NCBI RefSeq assembly: GCF_009755355.1
Contig: NZ_WQLB01000016.1
Span: 1 to 64,000, forward strand
DNA: 64,000 bases
Direction: 5' to 3'
DNA from: Deinococcus arboris
GTDB lineage: Bacteria > Deinococcota > Deinococci > Deinococcales > Deinococcaceae
The notes beneath the pieces are model-generated. The model was not told the DNA's origin. It did not search any database and saw only the letters and a program-made list of their open reading frames with translations. Shown here piece by piece: positions 43,231-51,123 of this stretch (position 1 is its first letter; every line of letters starts with the position of its first letter). Made by a program: the position numbers and the translations under genes.

Positions 43231-44517
43231 GTGACTCAAGAGCCTGTCATGGACCCTCTGCTCTCTGTAGAGGATCCCAGTCTTTACGATCTCTTGGAGG
43301 GCGAACGGCCTTTCTATCTCGATCTTGTCCACATAGAAGCCACTCAGGGATTAGCTGCAAAAGTGAATGAAGCCATCAGTAGGGGGCTCGGAACTGTCGG
43401 TGAACTTGCCGAGCAAGACATATCTGCCCTACCCAGACTGTCCCCGGCTCTTAAGGAGAGACTAGAGTTGGCGCAAAAGGGAGTACGCCATATTCTCGCC
43501 AATCTCGCCAGTCTTCTGCAAAATATAAATTTAACATCTGAAGAACAAAAGGAGGTGATGTATGTTGTTCAATCACATCACCTTCTTCGGCCCTGGCTAC
43601 AGCTCCGGCAGCAGATAGAGAGTCTCGGCATTGACCTTGAGCAGCGTTCTAGTATCGACAGATTCGTATTCAGGGAATTCTTTGCCAGTAAGTCTTTTAA
43701 ATTCTACCTGGGTCGCCACAAGAAGATTGCCTCCCTCCAGATTGAAAACTTCTTCCCGAATCCATATTTGCAGGCTATTACTGTGCCAGTGTACGGTCAT
43801 AAGACCTTCCGTGATCTTATCAAGTCCCTGATTGAGGCCCACCTAGTTGCAGGACAAGAGACCGCCTATGGATGGATGAGCGAGGCACTTATCTCTGCCT
43901 TTGCGTCACGCGTAGTTCCAGGCAAGCCACGAGGCCGCCAAAATGAAACTCATCGTGAAAATCCCTTGAAGGAGATTGATGCGTACTTCCGTTCTCCATC
44001 GGGCGAGATAGACTTAATCAGCCTTAAGGCTGGTCCGATGACTATTAACGACAGCGCAGCTATTGAAATGCGAAATAAGTTTAAGGTGCTGATCGAGGAC
44101 TTCAAGCGACCTTTCCAAGAGCGAAGATATACTCAAGAGCTGACTAAAGACGGCAGCACGATCAAGAGCGTTATCTACGGTGTGACTTATGGCCGGGAAG
44201 TAGACTTAACCAATAAACCCCGCATTGTTAAGGAAGGGGGAGCAGAAGTAGAGATCAAAGTAGGCAAAGCTTTGTGGAGACATGTCTCGGGTTACGATGA
44301 CATGTATCTCGTCATACTTGAGGGTCTACAGGAAGGTTACCAGCGGTTTGAGGCGATGTATGGCATCGACCTCCCCGAGCTATTGGAAGCCAAGATTGAC
44401 GAGGTCTCGATAGCAGCCAAGACGAGGTTCGGGCTGCAAACTACAAATCTCACTGATCCAGAGTTCTGGCAACAGTTAGCTCGGGGAGTGTTTGAGGAGA
44501 TAGGGTCAACTCCTTGA
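43231..44517 (+). CDS. Probable type II restriction endonuclease
   Basis: A 428-aa protein with low-GC codon use compared with the surrounding island. The candidate PD-(D/E)xK centre is EIDAYFRSPSGEIDLISLKAG's two halves: Glu247-Asp249, then Glu258-Asp260 and the LISLK Lys near 265, followed by GPMTINDSAAIEM, a pattern seen in PmeII-like type II enzymes. It converges on a cytosine-C5 methyltransferase gene with 1 nt between the two stops, the classic layout of a type II restriction-modification pair. The GTG at 43231 or the ATG at 43249 may be the start. Recognition site unknown. Confidence 0.75.
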   Translation: MTQEPVMDPLLSVEDPSLYDLLEGERPFYLDLVHIEATQGLAAKVNEAISRGLGTVGELAEQDISALPRLSPALKERLELAQKGVRHILANLASLLQNINLTSEEQKEVMYVVQSHHLLRPWLQLRQQIESLGIDLEQRSSIDRFVFREFFASKSFKFYLGRHKKIASLQIENFFPNPYLQAITVPVYGHKTFRDLIKSLIEAHLVAGQETAYGWMSEALISAFASRVVPGKPRGRQNETHRENPLKEIDAYFRSPSGEIDLISLKAGPMTINDSAAIEMRNKFKVLIEDFKRPFQERRYTQELTKDGSTIKSVIYGVTYGREVDLTNKPRIVKEGGAEVEIKVGKALWRHVSGYDDMYLVILEGLQEGYQRFEAMYGIDLPELLEAKIDEVSIAAKTRFGLQTTNLTDPEFWQQLARGVFEEIGSTP

Positions 44518-44518
44518 G

Positions 44519-45766
44519 CTAGTCGCTTTCGACTTTTTCCTTGTGTTTCGTCCAACCAATACGGTCAGCCAGCCACTGTTTGCTCCCTACGTGGTACATC
44601 CGCGTTCGTACAGTTGATTGAACGTTGCGCCCACGGGAAGGGACGTTGAAGAGCATCGGTTGAGCCGCATTTTGCGGCGAATCCAGAGCCTGCCGGACGA
44701 CTTCTCCCGCCAACTTCCCAAGCTGCACTGGAACAGCGTTTCCCACTTGGGTGTATTGCTCCAGGGGAGTGCCCACGAAGTGCCAGTGTTCTGGAAAGCC
44801 TTGCACTCGGGCACACTCCCCTACGGTCAAGGTGCGGACCTCCTCTGGGTGGCACAGGGATGTGCTGGCGTGGTTCGGCATGGTGACGATGGTGGGGGAA
44901 GGGTACTCGTAGGACAAACGCCGCCACCAGCCAGAGCGCCCGCCCTTGGCATGCCAGGCTGCTCCCATTGACTCACGCTGCAGTTCCTCTGGCAAGTCCC
45001 GCCAGTTGCCACCTGGAGGAACATGAGACAAGTAGTGCTTCTTTCGGGGAGAGAAGTCCATAATTACTGGGTCAGGGTCTACCCAGCCCATGAGGACACT
45101 CCCGAGGGTTTCAAAAGGACGTTGCCCCTTTTGGGGCGGGAGGCCATGTGAAGGGTCAGGCCAGTCCACTGCCAGATTGAGTCGATTTCCGATGAAGAAT
45201 ACCCGCTCTCTGATCTGGGGAGCACCGTGGTTCACGGCATTCACAGCGAAGTAGTCGACCCGGTAACCGATGCGTTCGAACTCCTCAAGCACCACGCGCA
45301 ACACGGAACCAGGTTGTTCATCCTCTCCCAACGGAGGGTTCCCCGGACCTCGCTGATTGAGTGGCCTGTGAGAGAGTGCCTGTGAGAGCAGTCCACGAAC
45401 ATTCTCCATGATGAAGAAGGCCGGGCGAGTGTCGTTGATTACCCGGACGAAGTCCATGAAGAGAGACCCCCGAGGATCGTTGATACCTTTTCGACGCCCG
45501 GCTGTGCTGAAGGGTTGGCATGGCGGGCCACCAACGACAAGGGTGACCTCTTCGGGAGCCACACCCGCAGCCTCCATAATTTCGGCGCTGCTGACTTCAC
45601 GGATGTCGCGGCAAATTACCGAGAGTTCAGGCCGATTGGCGCGAATAGTGGCGCATGCGGCCTCATTCACCTCTACGCAGGCAAGAGTCTGAAAGCCTGC
45701 CTCCTCCAAGCCAAGGTCAAGTCCCATAGCCCCGGAGAAGAGAGAGATGGTAGTCAATCGGTTCAC
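44519..45766 (-). CDS. DNA (cytosine-5) methyltransferase
   Basis: A 415-aa m5C methyltransferase with all key motifs: I, SLFSGAMGLDLG (residues 8-19, AdoMet); IV, GGPPCQPFSTAG (Cys83 nucleophile); VI, ENVRG (121-125); VIII, QIRERVFFIG (~183-192); and IX/X near the C-terminus, VGNAVPVQLG. The variable target-recognition region lies between motifs VIII and IX. It protects host DNA from the convergent endonuclease gene. A small HTH gene lies beyond its 5' end on the plus strand and may be a controller. Confidence 0.95.
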   Translation of the reverse strand: MNRLTTISLFSGAMGLDLGLEEAGFQTLACVEVNEAACATIRANRPELSVICRDIREVSSAEIMEAAGVAPEEVTLVVGGPPCQPFSTAGRRKGINDPRGSLFMDFVRVINDTRPAFFIMENVRGLLSQALSHRPLNQRGPGNPPLGEDEQPGSVLRVVLEEFERIGYRVDYFAVNAVNHGAPQIRERVFFIGNRLNLAVDWPDPSHGLPPQKGQRPFETLGSVLMGWVDPDPVIMDFSPRKKHYLSHVPPGGNWRDLPEELQRESMGAAWHAKGGRSGWWRRLSYEYPSPTIVTMPNHASTSLCHPEEVRTLTVGECARVQGFPEHWHFVGTPLEQYTQVGNAVPVQLGKLAGEVVRQALDSPQNAAQPMLFNVPSRGRNVQSTVRTRMYHVGSKQWLADRIGWTKHKEKVESD

Positions 45767-45966
45767 AGGTCTCCTTCAGTGGACACCAAGGGGTCAGGCC
45801 CCTTGAGCCTTTCACAAACATCAAGGGTAATGCAGTGGCCCAAGGACAGGGTGCTGCGACTTACACCATGGGGTCAATCCTGCCCCGTGCTTACAGCAGG
45901 AATCTAGCACCTCTGCCTGAACTCATCAAGCAGTTCTACATGAGGCAGAACTGCTAGAGTCAAAGT

Positions 45967-46206
45967 GTGGCGATCCGTTGGAAGCTTCGGGAATACATCG
46001 AGCAGCACAATCTGTCGGCGCTCTCTGTTGAGCTCAAGGCGGGTATCGGTCGAAACTCGATCTACCGTCTGACCCGTGCAGATGGCCCTCGTCTCATTGA
46101 CCGAGAGACCCTTGCTAAGGTGATCCGAGCCCTTCGAGAACTCACCAATGGCAATGTTGAAGTGAGCGATCTGCTGGAGTACAGCGAAGACTATGAACAG
46201 CACTAA
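45967..46206 (+). CDS. XRE/Cro-type helix-turn-helix regulator
   Basis: A 79-aa HTH protein with a GTG start. IRWKLREYIEQHNLSALSVE and AGIGRNSIYRLTRADGPR form the HTH, and DRETLAKVIRALRELTNGNV the dimer helices. It resembles restriction-modification controller proteins and small XRE repressors. It is divergent from the methyltransferase gene (200 bp between starts), so it could regulate that promoter. Confidence 0.8.
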   Translation: MAIRWKLREYIEQHNLSALSVELKAGIGRNSIYRLTRADGPRLIDRETLAKVIRALRELTNGNVEVSDLLEYSEDYEQH

Positions 46207-46524
46207 TTATCCTGTTTGCCGTATAGCTTCAGAGCACAGGCCACGGCCCCACTCGCTTGCTATCAGGAAGCAATACTGTTAATACGATCGGCCAGGTCAG
46301 TGCGCGCTGGGGAGTGAATTCTCGCGGGTGTTGTTTGTGGATTGCCACCCTGGTGATGAACTAACTTACCTGAAAAGTGGCTGCCTCAGGGTTTTAGCGC
46401 GCAGCGGATGCACCCGTCACTGTCTTCCTGTCTTCGAAGCTCGAGTCTTAGCGTAGTTCTTGCCTTACTCCTTCTGACAGTGTTTTTTGACATTTAGAAA
46501 GAAAAATTTCTTACTTTCATTCTA
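46207..46524. other. 318-bp intergenic region with GAAAG-type repeat
   Basis: No gene recognised. Positions 46495-46522 hold TAGAAAGAAAAATTTCTTAC and following TTTCATTC, similar in composition and arrangement to repeats at 48076-48095 and 48898-48930 around the partition genes. Confidence 0.4.
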
Positions 46525-47271
46525 TCACCAGAGTGGGCCTTTAGCCCAACCTGTAGGGAAGGGAGTCAACTTAAGCGGTTTGACCGGCCCTATGCTTATA
46601 GCTACCCGCTCATTCCCACGGCTGCCAGTGAGCTGCTGCCAGGTGTAACTGGATGTGACGCCTGGAGTCACCCGAATTAGAGCGCTGGTCCACTGCCCGC
46701 CCGAGCTTCTCACTCCACAGTTGTCTTCGTATGGCTGTGGCAGAAGCTGCTGGTTCAGGCGCCCGAGGAGGCGCCGCACAGGGCCGAGCTCCACAATCTC
46801 CAGGAAATTCCCTGTATACCCCTGACCGCTAAACCCACCCTCGAGCACCAGTTCTGTGAAGCCGTTGCGGTTGATGTCTTTGAGGGCATACATGGACGAG
46901 ACGTGGTTGACGAAGACGTAGTGCGCGGCAACGTTCAGACCTTCCAAGATGACCAACCCTTGCAGGTTGCCCGTGCGGTTGAAGCAGAAGGTGTACACGT
47001 AGGCGGTTTGCTGGCGACCCTTGGCTGTGAACGTGCCAGGGGCTGCGCCTTCAATGCTGAAGTCGGAACCCTCGCAGAGGTCCATGCCAGCATCAGCGTC
47101 CCACACCTGTTGGGTGGCTGCTCGCCGAGCCAGGGACTCAACGCGGCCACGCTCGCTCTCTGTTAGACGTGGTTCTGGAGCCGGCAAGCGCGAGTCATAC
47201 AGCACTCGTGTTTGCGCCAGGGTTTGGCCTGCCAGAGACACCATCAGGGTCAGAAAGAGCGCGCGGTCCAT
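46525..47271 (-). CDS. Exported hypothetical protein
   Basis: A 248-aa protein with a Sec signal peptide (residues 1-19, FLTLMVSLAGQTLAQ). The mature part has two or three Cys residues, a segment ALKDINRNGFTELVLEGGF (~130-148) resembling an FG-GAP-like Ca-binding loop (D-x-N-x-N-G), and no recognised enzyme motif. The ATG at 47271 gives a clean signal; the longer frame from 47364 does not. It is downstream of the membrane protein and partition genes on the same strand. Confidence 0.75.
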   Translation of the reverse strand: MDRALFLTLMVSLAGQTLAQTRVLYDSRLPAPEPRLTESERGRVESLARRAATQQVWDADAGMDLCEGSDFSIEGAAPGTFTAKGRQQTAYVYTFCFNRTGNLQGLVILEGLNVAAHYVFVNHVSSMYALKDINRNGFTELVLEGGFSGQGYTGNFLEIVELGPVRRLLGRLNQQLLPQPYEDNCGVRSSGGQWTSALIRVTPGVTSSYTWQQLTGSRGNERVAISIGPVKPLKLTPFPTGWAKGPLW

Positions 47272-47308
47272 ACCCAAAGCATAGGAAGGGACACAGGAAC
47301 TGGTGAGC

Positions 47309-48073
47309 TCAAATGCGCGCTGATTCAGGTACTCCTTGGGTCTGCTCAAGGTTGGCCAACTCATCTTGCTTGGCTTTCTCTTTGATCGTCACGGCTTGAT
47401 CTAACAGCCCCAGCATGTGCTTGAGATCGCTCAGAGCCATTTGAACGTCGGTGGCTTTGTTCTGGGTCAGCACGACTAGGAAGGCCACCACAACAGCAGT
47501 AATAAGCAACCAGAGCGGCGCGCCCTTAATGACAGGAAGTGTGGCTGCCGCTGTCGCCAGAATGGCTGGCAGCATACCCAAGCGCCCAGCTGCTCCAAAG
47601 ACGGCTTCAAACCTCTCTTTCTGGATCTCACTGGTTTGGGCCAGCCGTGCGCGAGCAAACTGTATCTCTGGCAGGCCATAGGAAAGTAGCTTGGCGACCT
47701 CTGCTTCTTCTCCTATCAACCGCTCTTGCAGCGCGCTAATCATGGCAGGCCGGGGCTGTCGCAGGCTCTGAAACACGTTCCCCTGTTCTCGCACCACGAG
47801 AATGTTTGCGACCACAGCAATCAGCAATGCCATCAGCACCAATCCACCGTAGACCAAGGTGAACCCATCAAAAGGCTGAAGTGCTTGAACTCCTGTTGCC
47901 GCCAACGCGACGGCAAGCAGAGCGAGACTCCAAGACACGCGGCGTCCATATCGTTTCTGCGAGGCAGCTACCTCTGAGGACTCTTGATCGTCCTTCGCCA
48001 TGTACTCTTCTAAACCGTCTAGAAGGGCTTTGACCTGGTCCATGTCCGCTCGATGTGCTGGAAACTTAGTCAT
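47309..48073 (-). CDS. Membrane protein with two transmembrane hairpins
   Basis: A 254-aa protein with an N-terminal cytoplasmic helix, two hydrophobic segments (~48-65 and ~73-92), a helical cytoplasmic loop, two more (~165-183 and ~186-203) and a C-terminal coiled coil. No family recognised. It is transcribed with the RHH/ParA genes upstream; the gap to the RHH gene holds the palindromic repeat at 48076-48095. Confidence 0.7.
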   Translation of the reverse strand: MTKFPAHRADMDQVKALLDGLEEYMAKDDQESSEVAASQKRYGRRVSWSLALLAVALAATGVQALQPFDGFTLVYGGLVLMALLIAVVANILVVREQGNVFQSLRQPRPAMISALQERLIGEEAEVAKLLSYGLPEIQFARARLAQTSEIQKERFEAVFGAAGRLGMLPAILATAAATLPVIKGAPLWLLITAVVVAFLVVLTQNKATDVQMALSDLKHMLGLLDQAVTIKEKAKQDELANLEQTQGVPESARI

Positions 48074-48075
48074 CA

Positions 48076-48095
48076 ATTTCTTTCTTGAAAGAAAT
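48076..48095. repeat. Palindromic site by partition genes
   Basis: ATTTCTTTC-TT-GAAAGAAAT, 9-bp arms around TT, overlapping the stop of the RHH gene. Similar GAAAG-rich sequences occur at 46495-46522 and 48898-48930. A candidate operator or centromere-like site for the adjacent ParA/RHH pair. Confidence 0.5.
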
Positions 48096-48343
48096 CATTC
48101 TTTCTTTTCGAGGTACTCGATTAGCGCGGCCTGCACCACATCCTGAATTTTGCGGCCCTCGGCAGCCGCGTGCATTTTCAGACGGCGATGCAGGCCGGTA
48201 GGTAGGCGGGTGTTGAATGACTCCAGAGCATCGGGCATGCCTTTCTCTGCAGCCTGGGGTGGCTCCTGGACAGGGGCATCTGTTTCCTGCATCCGCTGTT
48301 TCATGGCCGCGCCAATGCTTAGGCCCTTGCCTTTTTTCGTCAT
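48095..48343 (-). CDS. RHH-type ParB/ParG-like partition protein
   Basis: An 82-aa protein with a flexible basic N-terminus and a ribbon-helix-helix fold in the C-terminal half (SFNTRLPTGLHRRLKMHAAA, EGRKIQDVVQAALIEYL). Small RHH proteins encoded just downstream of a ParA, as here with a 4-nt overlap, are centromere-binding adaptors (ParG type) that also repress their operon. Confidence 0.8.
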   Translation of the reverse strand: MTKKGKGLSIGAAMKQRMQETDAPVQEPPQAAEKGMPDALESFNTRLPTGLHRRLKMHAAAEGRKIQDVVQAALIEYLEKKE

Positions 48344-48897
48344 GCCAGCACCTCTGCCAGAGCCTCGCGGTACTCGGTCAGGTCATCTGGCAGGGTGCCA
48401 AAGGCCCGCTCAAACTTGATGAGGTGGGGAATGATGCCGTACACCGGCAGATCCTCGTCCTCCAGGGCTGCTTTCATCTCGCGACCCAGACCTCCTCGTG
48501 CCTGGGTCAGGAGGATGCCCCAGGGCCCACTGAAGCCGGAAGCGGCCAGGGCGTCGAGTGTGGGGACAAGACGGTCAGCCTCCAAGGCATTGCATTTGGC
48601 CACGACCAGGACGCGGGCGGCCATGCGAGCAGCGTCTCCGAGTGCTTTGGGATCGTTAGGCGGCGTATCCACAACCACCACAGCATGTTTCATGGCCTGC
48701 GCCTGCTTGCCTTCGGGATAGACCGGGAAAGGGAGATTCCCAGCAGCGCGTGCCCATGCCCCAGCGCTGCCTTCGGGGTCTTTATCCAGAACAGCTACAT
48801 CGCGGCCTTGGGTTTTGAGGAGTGCGACCGTATACATGGCGGTGAGCGTCTTGCCCACCCCACCTTTGCGGGAAAGCACGGAGATAACCTCTGCCAT
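48340..48897 (-). CDS. parA: ParA-family partition ATPase
   Basis: A 185-aa small-type ParA (no N-terminal HTH). It has the deviant Walker A motif SRKGGVGKTLTA at residues 9-20 (Lys in KGGVGKT), the A' motif VVVVDTPPND near 75 and Walker B-like RVLVVAKCN. The length is that of type Ib ParA. With the RHH partner it should segregate a plasmid or an excised island. GAAAG-rich repeats lie immediately before the start codon. Confidence 0.92.
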   Translation of the reverse strand: MAEVISVLSRKGGVGKTLTAMYTVALLKTQGRDVAVLDKDPEGSAGAWARAAGNLPFPVYPEGKQAQAMKHAVVVVDTPPNDPKALGDAARMAARVLVVAKCNALEADRLVPTLDALAASGFSGPWGILLTQARGGLGREMKAALEDEDLPVYGIIPHLIKFERAFGTLPDDLTEYREALAEVLA

Positions 48898-48930
48898 AAA
48901 GAAATCTTACTTGAAAGAAAAATTGAAAGG
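48898..48930. repeat. GAAAG-rich repeat upstream of parA
   Basis: The region contains AAAGAAATCTTACTTGAAAG then AAAAATTGAAAGG, directly abutting the parA start. Related to 48076-48095 and 46495-46522. Likely operator/partition site; the exact unit is not resolved. Confidence 0.45.
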
Positions 48931-48981
48931 AAGGCGGAGGAGTTAGGTGTCGTATCCAACGCCTGAGTCCTTCGCCTCGAT

Positions 48982-49716
48982 TCATGATTGGTTGTAAAGC
49001 GCTGCCAAAAATTCCTGCAACTCCCTCTGGATCTCTGCTGACCTCATCCCATAGTGGGCTTCTTGGTGACAGTTGGGGCAGATGGCCGCGCAGTTCTGAG
49101 GCGTATCAGGGCCGTCCAAGGCCAGCGCCTCGACATGGTGCACTTCAAGAAACGGTTGTCCATTCTTCGATAGAAATGGGGCGTTCCGGCCGCAGCATTC
49201 ACAGATGCCTTGTGCGCGGTTGAGCACAAATGCCACGACCTCCGGATCGCGCTCATACGTACTGAGGGTGACCTCTCTTTTTTTCGGGTGAGGGTTCCCA
49301 GGAGGGGGGACAGTAGGTGCAGGCGCCTGGCGCCTCAGTTCAATTGGCAGTTCGGGGTCTAACTCTGCGAGGAATTCCAGGATCTGGGCGATCACCTTTG
49401 CGCCCACATTTCGTGCTGGAGCGTAGCCTTTGAGATAGGGCTGGCCTATAGAGAGCAGCACGGCTGAAATATTCTGCATTCGAAATTCGACTGACGCTGC
49501 TGTGCGGCCTAAGAGCACGCCCTCCAGAAGCTTTCTTCGGTGCTCTGCCTTGGAATAGGCTTCACCCCGCTGCTCAAGGCGCAGCATCTCAAGATAGGCA
49601 GCTAACGTGACCAACAATTCTTCAGGGGTCCAAAGGCTGCCTTGGGTTCGTTGTTTCCCTTCAGGAAGGGAAACGTCTGGCAGAAGGCGAGGCTGCTTGT
49701 TGGCAGTGGATTTCAT
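48982..49716 (-). CDS. HNH endonuclease (McrA-like domain)
   Basis: A 244-aa protein. The N-terminal ~150 residues are helical (LWTPEELLVTLAAYLEMLRL) and resemble regions that precede HNH domains in putative methylation-dependent nucleases. The C-terminal HNH domain reads ICECCGRNAPF, FLEVHHVEALALDG (HH of the HNH), NCAAICPNCHQEAHYG, with two Cys pairs for a structural zinc. The ATG at 49716 has AAGGA upstream and avoids overlap with the gene at 49728. Possible modified-DNA restriction or phage defence. Confidence 0.85.
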   Translation of the reverse strand: MKSTANKQPRLLPDVSLPEGKQRTQGSLWTPEELLVTLAAYLEMLRLEQRGEAYSKAEHRRKLLEGVLLGRTAASVEFRMQNISAVLLSIGQPYLKGYAPARNVGAKVIAQILEFLAELDPELPIELRRQAPAPTVPPPGNPHPKKREVTLSTYERDPEVVAFVLNRAQGICECCGRNAPFLSKNGQPFLEVHHVEALALDGPDTPQNCAAICPNCHQEAHYGMRSAEIQRELQEFLAALYNQS

Positions 49717-49727
49717 ATGTTCCTTGG

Positions 49728-50162
49728 TTATTTCCGGCGAAATTCCACGGTTTCCTGCTCTGGATTGATAGTGATGGTTTTCCAGCCGACCGCCAGCCAC
49801 GCTTTGCCTTGGGAATGGGTATCGGTGTTGGCCCACCAGGCCCGGGCATGCTGGCCCCGGGCAGTTGCAGGTAGGGGAGCGCCGAGCAGCTGCTCAATTT
49901 CATTGAAGGTCAGGGTTGTGGTGTCGTCTTGGATTCGCGCCAAATATTCAGCAAGGGCTAGATACTTTTTGCCAATAGTCTTGAGCGCTGCGGCGTCTTG
50001 AGCCCTTATCGTTCCGGGCGCCGCTGGGATCGTGTCTTGGGTCAAGTCATGGATGTACTGAAGGAGCTGAGGAAGCTTGCCTTGGTCTAAGGACGTGGAG
50101 AGCGTCACGTCTGCCAAGGTTTGCGCGCCCTGCTGTAGGTGAATCCGAATGGTTTTTGTCAT
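49728..50162 (-). CDS. DUF7662-like domain protein
   Basis: A 144-aa protein. The N-terminal ~75 residues are unknown. The C-terminal ~65 residues (LTFNEIEQLLGAPLPATARG, ARAWWANTDTH, AWLAVGWKTITINPE, VEFRR) follow the consensus I recall for DUF7662, a small domain common next to nucleases and restriction genes. The ATG at 50162 (MTKTIRIHLQ) is preferred over the frame start at 50201. Only 11 nt separate it from the HNH gene, so the two are probably one unit. Confidence 0.75.
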   Translation of the reverse strand: MTKTIRIHLQQGAQTLADVTLSTSLDQGKLPQLLQYIHDLTQDTIPAAPGTIRAQDAAALKTIGKKYLALAEYLARIQDDTTTLTFNEIEQLLGAPLPATARGQHARAWWANTDTHSQGKAWLAVGWKTITINPEQETVEFRRK

Positions 50163-50296
50163 ATCCAGACTATATAGTTTGAAAAAGTTTTTGTCAAACA
50201 CTATTCAACTTATTATCAGTCTGACCAGTAGAGGGGTGGTTGATCCACTCTTGTTACAGTTCTTGAACGGTCCGATGGCTCCTGTTACACTTTCGT

Positions 50297-50995
50297 GTGC
50301 CTTCTCCAGCCTCACTGACGGCCATCGCCTACTACCGTGTTTCGACTGTTCGGCAAGGTCAGAGTGGTCTTGGCCTGGAGGCGCAGCAGGCAGCGGTCCT
50401 TGCTTATGCTCAGAGCAAGGGTCTGGAGCTGGAGTTGGAATTCACTGAGGTTGAGACCGGCACTCGGAAACGGCGCCGGCCACAACTCGAAGCCGCCCTT
50501 GATCAGACTCGCCGCATCGGTGGCGTGCTCCTCATCGCTAAGTTGGATCGTCTTGCCCGCAACGTCGCCGTCGTCGCCAGCCTGATGGAATCCGGCGTCC
50601 GCTTCGTCGCTGTAGATATGCCTGAAGCCGACAATCTCACCATCCATGTGATGGCCGCTGTAGCCGAGCGGGAAGCACAACTGATTTCCGCGAGAACTAA
50701 GGCGGCCCTGGCTGCCCGCAAAGCTCGCGGTCTCAAACTTGGGAAGCCCGAGAACCTGACGCCAGCCGCCCGACAGGCTGGGGCCGCCTCCACATTTACC
50801 AGGGCCGTGCAGGACATGCGGACTGTGGCTGCCTACGCTGGTGCACTGCGCGCCCAAGGCCTCAGCCTGCGAGCTATTGCAGCCCACCTGGAGACTCATG
50901 GTTTCAGGACCCGGAAGGGTGGCCCCTGGAACGCCGTGCAGGTGAAACGCGTTCTGGACAGGCAGAAACTGATCGCAGCCGATCCAGCTGCATGA
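50297..50995 (+). CDS. Serine recombinase (resolvase/invertase family)
   Basis: A 232-aa serine recombinase with a GTG start. The catalytic Ser16 lies in IAYYRVSTVRQGQSGLG, KLDRLARNVAVVASLM gives the conserved D-R-x-x-R, and the C-terminal HTH (GLSLRAIAAHLETHGFRT, then WNAVQVKRVL) binds DNA. The length is between resolvases and large integrases. It may resolve multimers of a plasmid form or have delivered part of the island. A terminator follows at 51035. Confidence 0.92.
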   Translation: MPSPASLTAIAYYRVSTVRQGQSGLGLEAQQAAVLAYAQSKGLELELEFTEVETGTRKRRRPQLEAALDQTRRIGGVLLIAKLDRLARNVAVVASLMESGVRFVAVDMPEADNLTIHVMAAVAEREAQLISARTKAALAARKARGLKLGKPENLTPAARQAGAASTFTRAVQDMRTVAAYAGALRAQGLSLRAIAAHLETHGFRTRKGGPWNAVQVKRVLDRQKLIAADPAA

Positions 50996-51034
50996 ATTGA
51001 CAGGGCGTGAATACCGCTCTATATTGGAGAAATC

Positions 51035-51060
51035 AAGGCAACCTTTGGGTTGCCTTTTCT
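51035..51060. terminator. Rho-independent terminator
   Basis: Stem AAGGCAACC / GGTTGCCTT with loop TTTG, followed by TTCTT on the plus strand; downstream of the serine recombinase gene and convergent with mcrC. Confidence 0.8.
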
Positions 51061-51123
51061 TATAGATAGATCCACCAAACTCTTTTACAAGTGCGATTCT
51101 GCTTTTCAGGCGATTCGAAGGGA

